Positions 33,977-43,471 of a stretch of 64,000 bases of DNA are shown here, piece after piece. The stretch comes from Hyaloperonospora brassicae (taxonomy: Eukaryota > Oomycota > Peronosporomycetes > Peronosporales > Peronosporaceae). A program made the translations under genes and the position numbers. How positions within the stretch are numbered: the first letter of the stretch is position 1; the number at the start of each line of letters is the position of its first letter. The stretch spans positions 62,001 to 126,000 of the forward strand of contig CANTFL010001427.1 in NCBI GenBank assembly GCA_947650285.1, in the 5' to 3' direction. Below the pieces are notes generated by a model. The model was not told the origin of the DNA and did no database searches. It worked only from the letters and a program-made list of their open reading frames with translations.

Positions 33977-34225
33977 CTACCAAGATTGGGACGCGTATCG
34001 CTCAATCCGAGTCTTCTCATCGAGGACACTTTCGTCCATCGATGAGCTGCTAAGAACCCGTTCGTTCTCAGCAAATACTTTTGCCGACCGAATATCGGCC
34101 ACATACTCATCCTCTGTGACGAGTATGCAGATCTGCTTGACTTTGCCACTACGCAGATCACGCAAGAACCGTTTCGGTTCTAGCGTTGGCAACTGAGTTA
34201 TCTCCGAAGTTGACTTCGGAGGCAC
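33977..34225 (-). pseudogene. Protease-RT connector
   Basis: Frame-compatible with RT (ends at TAG 33977). It encodes the linker STSEITQLPTLEPKRFLRDL and following residues, and a near-identical piece is in copy 2 (49820-50065). The frame can be followed upstream to about 34330, overlapping the end of the protease frame. Confidence 0.7.
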
Positions 34226-34248
34226 AATCAGATCAAGCGTATAAGCGC

Positions 34249-35243
34249 CTACGATTGATCCGTCATTACCAAGACGTTCAACGTCTCGATTACTTCCTGG
34301 GAACTTCTTTCCACAGGTTGCTGAGGTCCTGATCCCTCAGCAAGTGACTCTTCAGGATTTCCTTCCTCAAGTACGTGGGGACTTATTCCCTCGACGTCTT
34401 CTGACTGTGGCTGTGCAACCACAGTTAGGAACCGATCCTCTACGGTCGACTCTCCAGTCGACCTAGGATTTCCATGTTGCCCTTTGGGGGCAACAGGTTT
34501 CTTCTGTCTAAGATGCTGCCCGATAGGCATGCATCCATGTCCCGGTCCACTCGACTTATTCGAGTGGTGGACCTTCGGCGCTGCCTGTACTTTTTTACAG
34601 CCGCCGGAAGCTTGCTCCACAGTGTAGTGATCAACTACACTGTGATCTTGTGCAGTCGTGCTAACGACCGTACCGCAAGTGAGACCATCGCGCTCACTCG
34701 CAGAACATCCACACGCTTGTGGACGCTCCAAGACGTTCATCAGATAGCTATATGATGAAAAAGTGGCAGATGTCTTCACGGATCGATGCTGCCAGCTGAC
34801 CCTTGGCTCGTATTTTCTGAGCCAAGGTAATCCCAGGATGACATCAAATTTGTCATCCAGATCCAGTACGATGAATTCATCATCGTACTGTTCGCCCTCC
34901 AACGTGTAGTGGATTCCGACTACACGTTTCTCAACGGTAATCGATGCGCCTGTTGCAAGGCGCACCGTCATCCTTGTGAGGGGAATGTCGCGCTCAACGA
35001 ACTTGAGCCTACGACCCTCTAGTGACTGGCGACGAACAAAGTTGTTCGACGCCCCACAGTCTACTAGGGCACGAAGCGACAAGTCATTTGTCGCTTCCAA
35101 CTTCAAGGTGATGAGCGAAACGTCATCACCAGGTGCAGAGACACACAATGATTGTGTATCTGGAGCAACTTTCGTCAAGAGATTTGCAAATTCTCTTGAG
35201 GTTGCTGGATCAGTAGGGCGCTCCGCCCCTACTGACCCCGACC
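34249..35243 (-). CDS. Retroelement aspartic protease
   Basis: This frame is entered by a -1 shift from gag at 35244-35250 and ends at TAG 34249. A retropepsin-like fold is indicated by LRALVDCGASNNFV (active-site Asp, with Cys where Thr or Ser is usual), a flap-like segment, and FDVILGLPWLRKYEP near the second half. The tail is Gly/Pro/Gln-rich. The same DCG triplet is in copy 2, so it is not a new mutation. It should cleave the Gag-Pol polyprotein. This part is uninterrupted. Confidence 0.85.
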
Positions 35244-35250
35244 ATTTTTT
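35210..35250 (-). promoter_or_regulatory. -1 ribosomal frameshift signal between gag and protease
   Basis: On the minus strand, in the gag phase, the heptamer A AAA AAT (35250-35244) is followed by an 8-nt spacer and then a perfect 9-bp stem: 35235-35227 pairs with 35218-35210 (TCAGTAGGG / CCCTACTGA) around an 8-nt loop. The gag stop TAG (35231-35229) lies inside the stem. A -1 shift at the heptamer enters exactly the protease frame, which is open. The whole arrangement is identical in copy 2 (51050-51090). Confidence 0.85.
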
Positions 35251-36383
35251 GATAGTCCGTCTCGCTGTTGCGGCTTCGCAACAGCGCTGGACCCACGCCC
35301 ATTGCCCTTTCTGGCGAATGGACGTCCATTTCGCTCAGTACTGTTTGGTACTGGGCGTGGAGCACTACACTCGTATGCGTAGTGCCTTAACTTCTGACAG
35401 CGATTGCACCTCTGCAATCGCTTGTTGTTTGAAGAGCGAGGTCTCTCGTTCTCAACATAGCAGAGGTCCATTGGTTCTGGACCTCCGATCTCTTGTCGTC
35501 TCGGTGGACGGTAAGAGTTTGAGCTAGCATGAGCCTGTCTCATGCTGAAGTCTTCCTGTTCTGCGGCTGATATCGCTTCTTCAAGCGTATTCAGCTCAAG
35601 GCGGAACAGGTGGCTCCTGACGGGCCCTTCCGCGAGCCCTTGCATGAACACCGTAATCAACGTGTGTTCATGAACTGGGTTGGCAGTTATACTACTCGCT
35701 AGGAGTCGTATATGTTGTGCGTAAGCGTGCACATCATGCTTACCCTGCTTGAGTTTCAGGGGCTCAGAACGAGCCCTGAACTCAGCTCGTGGCGGCTCAA
35801 ACGTTTGTCTGAGCCGGGACTTGAAGTCATCTAGCGACCTAAACACATGTGGGTCGCTACTCTCGAGTCCCAGGGACCAAGTTTTGGCACGCCCTGCCAA
35901 GTGGGTCTGAGCAAATGTGCGTTTCATTTGCTCATCTTCGACGCGACGAGCCCTTAAGGCTCTGTCGAGTTCGACAAACCACAGTAACAGGGAGTCCTCC
36001 GGGACTCCACTGTACTTGGAGATGTCAACCTTCATGACCTCGGGACGACGCGCATGCGCCGTCCCGCCCACAGCAGCATGGAATTGCTGCTGTCTCAACA
36101 GCTCTGTCTGTTGAGCATCGAGTCCTCTCAACTGCTAGGCCTGTTGAGAGCCTTGCTGGTGAAGCAAGGCTACTTTCTCCCTTTCGGCGACAAGTTCATT
36201 TTGGATGAACTTGGCTATAGCGGCATGTTGTTGGTCTCTGTCTAGAGACTCCAACATGGCGCTAATGGCGAACTCGCCTACGGTAGAACTCATTCGTTCT
36301 ACCGCACCCCATTCGATGTCACTTAAATGGGTAAACCCTTCACGCGTGGCGTGAAAGGTCTCTTCATCATCCAAAATGAACAT
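35229..36383 (-). pseudogene. gag (capsid and zinc knuckle) of copy 1
   Basis: From ATG 36383 the frame runs to TAG 35229, about 384 codons, broken once by TAG 36135-36137. Copy 2 has AAG (Lys) at the broken position. The N-terminal part (THLSDIEWGAVERMSS) is shared with copy 3. The middle resembles the Ty3/gypsy capsid (LLWFVELDRALRARR, FLAGRAKTW-type, LRQTF...PP). A CCHC knuckle CNRCQKLRHYAYEC (C-x2-C-x4-H-x4-C) lies near 35370-35410. It packages element RNA. Copies without the stop must exist or have existed for the family to move. Confidence 0.9.
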
Positions 36384-36417
36384 GTTGGATGCTGTGGTCC
36401 TTGGAAGGACTACAAAG

Positions 36418-36425
36418 TGCTACCA
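36418..36425 (-). promoter_or_regulatory. Primer binding site of copy 1
   Basis: Two bases inside the 5' LTR, the minus strand reads TGGTAGCA, complementary to a tRNA 3' end TGCTACCA. This ending is known for initiator Met tRNA of many eukaryotes; only 8 bases match. Copy 3 has the same site (63739-63746). Confidence 0.7.
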
Positions 36426-36427
36426 GG

Positions 36428-36817
36428 TGTAACGGGGCACACCCTTGCGTGAACTTAACGCAAGGGCTTGGGTGCCCCGACAGACGTACGCGAGGCAAAC
36501 GAGGAAGCGTAGATAAGGGAAAAGTAAAACTGTTGTATTAATATAATTAAGTCTTTTGTTACTGTCTCTCTGTTTAACCTGACTTAATTATGCTAATATA
36601 ACTGAGTGTATGGTGACGTCTCGTCACCACTCATTGCGCGCGTCCTGCGGCGATTGGTGGGTTGATATCGTCAAGATGTCAACCAATGAGCAGACTCTTT
36701 GGTCGACCCTTCAATATCACCGCTTCGGTGATATTGTTTAAAGAATATTCAACTTCATATTCTTTACTGACACTTTTCTTAAAGTGACAATTCCATGTAA
36801 CGGGCTGCCCCGTTACA
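36428..36817 (-). repeat. 5' LTR of copy 1
   Basis: 390 bp, TGTAACGGGG...CCCCGTTACA. Perfect stems in series: 36434-36440/36472-36478 enclosing 36442-36450/36458-36466, then 36611-36618/36622-36629, 36712-36722/36726-36736 (11 bp, 3-nt loop), 36741-36748/36757-36764, and 36796-36804/36809-36817. Confidence 0.95.
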
Positions 36818-38510
36818 TAATTGCTTGATGATCGTTCGTCTATAGAGCGAGCGGGGATCATAGAAGAGCAGCGATGTGGCGCATACCGCCCTGCAAGCTG
36901 CGAGTACTGAGGGACACGGCCGGTGGTAAGTGACGTTATAGCTGGTGTAGCGGCACACCCGCCCAGAACATGTTATGTACGAAGTGTCGCGTAGAAGATA
37001 GACTTGGAAGGCTCGGTATGGAGTCGGTCGATCGGGTTCGACCAAATCATTTGTGAGTGTGCTCAATACGTATATGAGCGGTCTGGTGACAACGGCAATG
37101 TGTCTATGCACTAGCTCAGACTTTGCGCAAGCGTGAATACGCATGATCCTCTAATGTATAGTACCGGGCTTCCAGTACATGAAGAGATTGTATTGTAGTC
37201 GAGGGCCTCTATAACTCTGCAGGGTCATCATATGTATAGGGTTTATATGGTTATAAATTCGGTGGTACTTGATGCATACAGTGATGCTACTTTTGCAACG
37301 CCCTCACATTCTACGACAATCTAATCACCCTTCACCAGCATGTTTGAAGCTTCTACTCCTGCCTCAGCATTGACGGTCGCTGGCTCTCCGTCCGGACCAT
37401 TCAACATCGAGCTGTCTTTGTCGACGTCATTACCACACTGGAATGTTGTACCCCCCCACAGGGTTGTGTTCTTGTCCGCAGCAATTTGATAATAATACTA
37501 CAAGATGCGTGCTTAGTCGACGTTGTCTCGGTAACGACTTTAATTACAGGCGAGAGGGCCTACCTCGTACATGAACGAGGGGTCACCTTACGCTGAGTCG
37601 ATCACCTTATTCTTGAGGCGATCAACATTGTAAGAGCAGGGTAATGGGTAGATAAACGAGTTGCATCGTAGACACATGCGCAAGCCGTTTATCCACCGAT
37701 GCTGTCCTTTCGTTACCTGGAAGTTACTAGCCACTAAATCAAATATGTAGATCTGTACCCTTGGTATATACATACCTGTGTGGAATCATCTTAACTATAT
37801 GGAAGACAGATGCGATGAGACCTTTCCAAACTTAGTAACATTGCCCAAGGGCGCACAAACGCGCGGAAGTCGATTGTGAGGGAAAGGGTGGTGCTTCAAG
37901 TCCGTCCCGAGCAAAGGAGAGTACTCAAAATGTTCTCACATCAAAGATGCGACGAAAATGGAGAAAGTAACATCTCTCCGTGCATGACTAGGAAGCGGTT
38001 GGCTTGCTGAACAAACCACGACGTTGCGCTTCGAATCGGTACGTACAGGGCCAACAAGTGTGAGCTCCTCCACGTTAGCTCCTTCACGTTGGGTATATTG
38101 CAAGTGTCCATGTCATTTGGACGGTATGTACACATCGTAACATCCATTTGTAGCCATTTGTGCAATGGCCATAGGTACAAAAACGAGTAAGGGCGTAAAT
38201 ACCGAGCGCGACCGAAATGGTGTGCGGGTGAGATGGCCGGACGGACTACAACTGCCTCAAACATATCTCGGAGCTCGACGAAAGCTCGACATCACAACAC
38301 CTGCACAATGCGTTGGCAATTATAAGCGGCACAGTCTGACTTGGCCTCCGAGGTTCTTTATTGCCCGCAACATTACAGTAACCCCATCGGCTGACGTCGT
38401 GCAGCTGGATGGCGACGATTGCAGGTGAGGATGACCGCCACGACGGGCACAAGCTTTGCCGTATCCCGCGAGAGGGAGGACGACGCAAAGGCAGGAAGAG
38501 CGCGTTCCGC
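36818..38510. other. Intergenic, no gene recognised
   Basis: After the right target duplication (36818-36822), 1.7 kb with no recognised gene or repeat up to the phosphoglycerate mutase stop. Confidence 0.45.
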
Positions 38511-39290
38511 TCACGCCTTCGTTTGATTAGCAACGCCTGCGATACGCGACTTGATCTCGTCCTGGTTTCCAATGTAGTGGCCAGACAGCGGAGCGATCGC
38601 GTCTTTGTGCGGCACGGGCTGAAAGTTCTCGTCCAGATCGTAGACGAGCGGGACGCCAGTGGGGATATTGAGGCCCGTGATCGCGTCCTCGGGGATATTG
38701 TCCAGATGCTTCACGAGCGCCCGCAGCGAGTTGCCGTGGGCAGCAATGACGACCTTCTTGCCGTCTTTGATGGAAGGAGTGATGATCTGTTCCCAGTATG
38801 GCAGCACGCGTTCGCCGGTCGTCGCAAGCGACTCGGCAAAGGGCAGTAGCTCCGTCGGTACGTCTGCGTACTTAGGGTCGTTGCCCGGGTAGTACACGCT
38901 GTCGCTCTCGAGCGGCGGCGGGGGCGTGGCGTAACTGCGACGCCAGATCATGACCTTCTCGATGCCGTGCTGGTCGACCGTCTCCTGCTTGTTCAGGCCC
39001 GTGAGCGCGCCGTAGTGGCGCTCATTGAGCCGCCACGATCGCACCACGGGGATCCACATGAGGTCCGTCTCTTCCAAGATGTTCCATAGCGTCTTGATGG
39101 CGCGCTTAAGTACGGAAGTGTAGGCCAAATCGAACTTAAAGCCCGCCTCCCGGAGCACTTGGCCGGCATCGTGCGACTCGTGCTCGCCCTTGACGGACAG
39201 CGGCACGTCGTGCCAGCCAGTGAACTTGTTGTCCACGTTCCACTGGCTCTCGCCGTGGCGGATGAGGACGAGCTGGTACTTGGCGGCCAT
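38511..39290 (-). CDS. Phosphoglycerate mutase, 2,3-bisphosphoglycerate-dependent type
   Basis: Interconverts 3- and 2-phosphoglycerate in glycolysis. The protein has 259 aa, close to the usual dPGM length of about 250. [10 protein letters not shown] (9-18) carries the phosphorylated His12; [14 protein letters not shown] (88-101) carries Glu90; [14 protein letters not shown] (184-197) carries the second His, 185. The C-terminal tail is complete. ATG 39290 is followed at once by the first beta strand, so there is no room for a mitochondrial presequence, unlike the pyruvate kinase in this window. No intron within the frame. A short intron in the 5' UTR is possible but not shown. Confidence 0.95.
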   Translation of the reverse strand: MAAKYQLVLIRHGESQWNVDNKFTGWHDVPLSVKGEHESHDAGQVLREAGFKFDLAYTSVLKRAIKTLWNILEETDLMWIPVVRSWRLNERHYGALTGLNKQETVDQHGIEKVMIWRRSYATPPPPLESDSVYYPGNDPKYADVPTELLPFAESLATTGERVLPYWEQIITPSIKDGKKVVIAAHGNSLRALVKHLDNIPEDAITGLNIPTGVPLVYDLDENFQPVPHKDAIAPLSGHYIGNQDEIKSRIAGVANQTKA

Positions 39291-41227
39291 TGCAAGCGAC
39301 GCGGACGGGATGGGGGGGCGCTGCGCGAGGAGGACGTGGAGTGAGGGCGACGGATCGCGTGTCCATATGAGCCAATCACGATGCGGGATTCAGGGGCATC
39401 AATGCAGTCTCGTAGCTGGGCATCATACAGCAAACAAGAGAAAGTCGCGTGGCAGCTCACCTTATCGCCGGACTCGTTTGCAGTGTCACTTATGTGGGTG
39501 GAAAAGGCATTGCGGAGGAACAGGTCGCTCGACGCATAAGGCAGCAAAGCAGTATTCGAAACAGCCCAGCTAAGCTGTATTACAAACGACGCAGCTGGGC
39601 GGTCCGCACGATATCCATCGCCCTCACCTGACAGTCAGTGCCTAGGAAGCTGTCAGCTGCTGTCATGGTATTGAGGATGGCGTGACGCCGTAGCTGTTGC
39701 CGCATCCCTTTTGCCGTTTGTGCAGCAATGCAAAACTTGAACCCGCGTATTAAGTGCCGTCGATCGCTTCGATGCCAATGCAGATTCCGACTTATATACC
39801 TGTCGGACGACTGAGTGCAGCAAAGACACGATATCACTTCGTCGGCTTCACGATAAGTGGAGATCATACAAGCGGTACTTCTGCCATCGGCGTTTCCAGT
39901 CCTGACAATACTGTCGATCTAGCCAGCTTGGCTACATTGTAGCTGCGTCTTATACACATCTTTCTTCAGCTCACTAGTTGTCTACATGAACCGACAATCG
40001 CTCTCGCCATGGTATGGAAGTCAGCACGTAGAACTTGGGCTTTTCGCAAAAGAGCTAACGCTTGTTGACATCGAGACGCGATAGGCAAGGCGGCTTGCAG
40101 ACGCTTCTTACCACCTGGACATCAGACTTGCTTTTTCTCACGAACCTATATGAATGGAACGATGGAGGTTCATAGCTACATTGCTGCACATGTACTTGTC
40201 ATCATGTAGTCGCACCATACACGTAGTCAGAGTGCTCACCATTATGCAATATGTGATGACGGTGCTTTGCAATTTGTTAGGCGTCGCTTGAGTTTAACAG
40301 ACAAGACTGTCGAACGTACACTCTTTGTGTATCATAGCTTAGGATCTCGAAAGGGCTGGAAACGGAGATGTCGGTGCACTATCGTGTTTACGAAAGTGCA
40401 CCGCGATCATCATTGTCAGCGCAAATAAGCACAGCGGTGACGGAACGGTCAGATTGCCCGTACGGATTCGAAATCGACAACACAAAAGTGCTAATTTCCT
40501 CTGGTCACTGAGTCGGCGACGACTTTGTCTTTGATCACTGTCGCACAAAGTTATTCGACACGAGACGTACGATGCCGCGAAGATCGAAGTTTGCTGCCAG
40601 CGACCGATACTTAAGACGCCTATGGAATGTCGCAATGGCTCATATGACGGCTCACAGCGAGCTCAGCTAAAGGATAAAATATCATTGTCTTTGTACACGA
40701 TGGCCTGCACCCTCCGTATAGACGCTGTGCATCAGCCGTATCCGGATGAGCGTATGTGGGTACGCATCGGTTGGTGCATCGATCACTGGTATAGCAAGAG
40801 ACGCATCAACCGACGAGTACGGATACTCTTTCTTTCTTGCAGATGTAAGCGCGCAACGTGCGTTCAAAGTATCGATTCTAGCTCCATATGGTCACGGTCA
40901 AGGCAACGCTACAAGTCGTACCGACACACATAATCAGTTGACGGTTCAGTTTACGGTACCGGCAGCAACCAGAGCCCTAACTGCGGTCAATGTGGCAGTA
41001 GCGAAGAATCACTGCCGGCGACTTCTGATTGCACCAGTTGGCGCTGCCAGAGTCGACAGACGTTCTGTGATTGGCCGCCTCGCTTCAACAACACTTCGAA
41101 AAGCAAACAACTGCCCGTCCATGCGGGGTGTCCCTTAACTAGGCTGTCTCGTGCTTATGTACACTTGGTGTGTCCCTCGCCGCTTCCCTTCCCCTCTCTC
41201 TCTCTCCAGCAAACACAGAAAGCAATC
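39291..41227. other. Divergent intergenic region between PGAM and MCM5
   Basis: 1.9 kb between two genes transcribed apart. No gene recognised. A pyrimidine-rich run (CCCTCTCTCTCTCTCC) at 41190-41210 lies just before the MCM5 ATG. Confidence 0.45.
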
Positions 41228-43471
41228 ATGGACTGGGATGCCGGCCGCGTCTCATCGGTGGGCATGGAGACCGCCCAGGCCTCCGACGCTCGGCAGACGT
41301 CGAGTCCAGCAGCTCTCCAGCGCCGGATGCTGTCTTTCCTACGCGGCTTTCGCGTCGGCCCGTTGTTCTACTACCGTGAGCAGCTACTGGCCAACGCGCG
41401 CCGCCACCAGTGGTTCGTGACGGTGCATCTGTCCCACGTCGCCGCGTTCGACCAAGAGCTGCAAGATCTGTTGCTCAAGAGCCCGAAAGAGCAACTGCCG
41501 CTGCTCGAACAGGCGGCAAAGGAAATGTTGGCGCAACTGCTCGTTGCCTCGCACGAGGCGTCGGTTGCCGCAACGGGGGAGACCGCATCAGATGCAACGG
41601 CAACCTTGAAGGGCAACGTGCCCGACATCCAGGCAATCCTCCGCAGTGACCAAACCCTCGTGCCCCTTCGGCTCGTGCACGCGCAGGATATCAACCGACT
41701 GGTGAAAGTCCCCGGCATTGTCATTAGCGCCACGCGCGTGCGCACCAAGTGCGTGTCGGCGTTGCTCCGGTGCCGCCACTGCGGCCACTCGAAGCGCGTG
41801 GCGGCGTCGGGCATGGGGGGCGTGAGCATCCCCCGCGTGTGTGACCGCACGCGCGACGACGCGCCGGCTGCGGGCGAGCGCTGTCCGTCGGACTCGTACG
41901 CGGTCGTGCCGGACCGGGGCGCGTACGTGGACCAGCAGACGCTCAAGCTGCAGGAGATCCCCGAGGTGGTGCCCACGGGCGAGATGCCGCGCAACGTGGC
42001 GCTGGTGGCCGACCGCCACCTCGTGGACCGCGCGTCGCCCGGTACGCGCGTGTCCGTCGTGGGCATCACGTCGGTCCTCAACGCAGGCGGCCGCGCGGTC
42101 GGCGCCGTGGCCATCCGCACGCTCTACTTGCGCGTCGTTGGGCTCGAGATCGACGAAGAGGGCGCCGGCCGCGCCAAAGCCACGTTCTCGCCGGCCGACG
42201 AGGAGCACTTCCACGCACTGGCGCGCGACCCGCAGGTCTACGAGCGCCTGGCCGCCAGCATCGCGCCGTCCATCTACGGCGACTACACGGTCAACATGAA
42301 GAAGGCCATTGCGTGTCTGCTCGTGGGCGGCTCGCGCAAGCGCCTGCCGGACGGAATGATCCTGCGTGGCGACATTAACGTCCTGCTACTGGGCGACCCG
42401 AGCACGGCCAAGTCGCAGTTCCTCAAGTTCACGGAGAAGATCGCGCCCGTCGGCGTCTACACGTCGGGCAAAGGCAGCAGCGCCGCGGGCCTCACGGCGT
42501 CGGTGATCCGCGACGCCAAAGGCGAGTTCTACCTCGAGGGCGGCGCGATGGTGCTCGCAGACGGCGGCGTCGTGTGCATTGACGAGTTCGACAAGATGCG
42601 CGAGGCGGACCGCGTGGCGATCCACGAGGCCATGGAGCAGCAGACCATCTCGATCGCCAAGGCCGGCATCACGACCATCTTGAACTCGCGCGCCAGCGTC
42701 CTGGCCGCGGCCAACCCAGTGTTCGGCCGCTACGACGACATGCGCTCGGCGTCGGAGAACATCGACCTCATGAGCACGATCCTCAGTCGCTTTGACATGA
42801 TTTTCATCGTCCGCGACATTCAGGACGACACGCGGGACCGCCAAATGGCCGCGCACGTCGTGCGCATGCACGCGAACGCGCCGGGCGTGTCGTCGGCCGC
42901 AGCACAGCCCTCGACGACGCGCCAGGGGGACGCGACCGCCGGCGACATTGATCCGTGGCTGCTGAAGAAGTACTTTACCTACTGCCGGACGCGGTGCGCG
43001 CCCCGTCTGTCGGTGGGCGCGGCCCAGACGCTGCAGGACTTTTACGTGGGCGTCCGCGACGACGTCCGACGGACGCAGGGCGGGGAGACGACGATCCCCG
43101 TGACGGTCCGTCAGCTCGAAGCGCTCGTCCGGATCGCCGAGTCGCTGGCGAAGATGCGGCTCTTGAACGAAGCCACGCGGGAGCACGTGCAAGAGGCGAT
43201 TCGGCTGTTTAGCGTGAGCACGATGAACGCGGCCAAGGACGGCGGGACGCAGGGGCTGTTTGGCGCGTTCCACGAGAAGGCGCACGAGGTGGAGCAGAGC
43301 ATTTATCGGACGCTGCGGATCGGGACGCGCGTTGAGACGAGTGCGTTGTACAGTCGGTTAGAGGCCCAGGGGTACAACCCGAACGCCATTCAACGAGCGA
43401 TTCGGGCGATGGTGCAGAAGGGAGCGCTGCGACAGCTGAGTCAGTACAAGTTTGTCTCGCGCGTCAAGTAG
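41228..43471 (+). CDS. MCM5: DNA replication licensing factor MCM5
   Basis: Subunit of the MCM2-7 replicative helicase, acting in the nucleus at origins and forks. 747 aa from ATG 41228, close to the usual MCM5 length. The N-terminal domain starts SFLRGFRVGPLFYYREQL (MCM5-like). Zinc-binding cysteines are at 182, 185, 205 and 219. The AAA+ module has Walker A GDPSTAKS (389-396), Walker B CIDEFDKM with Asp452 and Glu453, and the arginine finger SRF (520-522). The C-terminal winged-helix region ends FVSRVK. Intronless, high GC at third positions. The in-frame TTG upstream is not a plausible start. Confidence 0.95.
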   Translation: MDWDAGRVSSVGMETAQASDARQTSSPAALQRRMLSFLRGFRVGPLFYYREQLLANARRHQWFVTVHLSHVAAFDQELQDLLLKSPKEQLPLLEQAAKEMLAQLLVASHEASVAATGETASDATATLKGNVPDIQAILRSDQTLVPLRLVHAQDINRLVKVPGIVISATRVRTKCVSALLRCRHCGHSKRVAASGMGGVSIPRVCDRTRDDAPAAGERCPSDSYAVVPDRGAYVDQQTLKLQEIPEVVPTGEMPRNVALVADRHLVDRASPGTRVSVVGITSVLNAGGRAVGAVAIRTLYLRVVGLEIDEEGAGRAKATFSPADEEHFHALARDPQVYERLAASIAPSIYGDYTVNMKKAIACLLVGGSRKRLPDGMILRGDINVLLLGDPSTAKSQFLKFTEKIAPVGVYTSGKGSSAAGLTASVIRDAKGEFYLEGGAMVLADGGVVCIDEFDKMREADRVAIHEAMEQQTISIAKAGITTILNSRASVLAAANPVFGRYDDMRSASENIDLMSTILSRFDMIFIVRDIQDDTRDRQMAAHVVRMHANAPGVSSAAAQPSTTRQGDATAGDIDPWLLKKYFTYCRTRCAPRLSVGAAQTLQDFYVGVRDDVRRTQGGETTIPVTVRQLEALVRIAESLAKMRLLNEATREHVQEAIRLFSVSTMNAAKDGGTQGLFGAFHEKAHEVEQSIYRTLRIGTRVETSALYSRLEAQGYNPNAIQRAIRAMVQKGALRQLSQYKFVSRVK

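Larger units (their letters stand above)
28837..36817 (-). mobile_element. Ty3/gypsy chromodomain retrotransposon, copy 1 (full length, damaged)
   Basis: A 7.98-kb element in minus orientation, flanked by TAATT at 28832-28836 and 36818-36822, a perfect 5-bp target duplication. The LTRs (28837-29227 and 36428-36817) begin TGTAACGGGG and end CCCCGTTRCA. Order in the element: 5' LTR, primer site, gag, protease, RT, RNase H, integrase, chromodomain, then an opposite-strand gene, polypurine tract and 3' LTR. RT-before-integrase order and the integrase chromodomain place it among the Ty3/gypsy chromodomain elements. By eye the LTRs differ at about 6-7% of sites, mostly transitions, so the insertion is not recent. 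Lesions: TAG 36135-36137, TAG 33977-33979, TGA 33905-33907, TAG 32168-32170, a frame change at the C run 31556-31561, and TAG 31198-31200. It cannot move on its own. Confidence 0.95.

Noticed and set aside
39291..39547. N-terminal extension of phosphoglycerate mutase
   Set aside because: Upstream open frames are in other phases and no convincing splice joins them.
41371..43285. Three long minus-strand frames opposite MCM5
   Set aside because: Shadows caused by GC-rich third positions; no recognisable protein.
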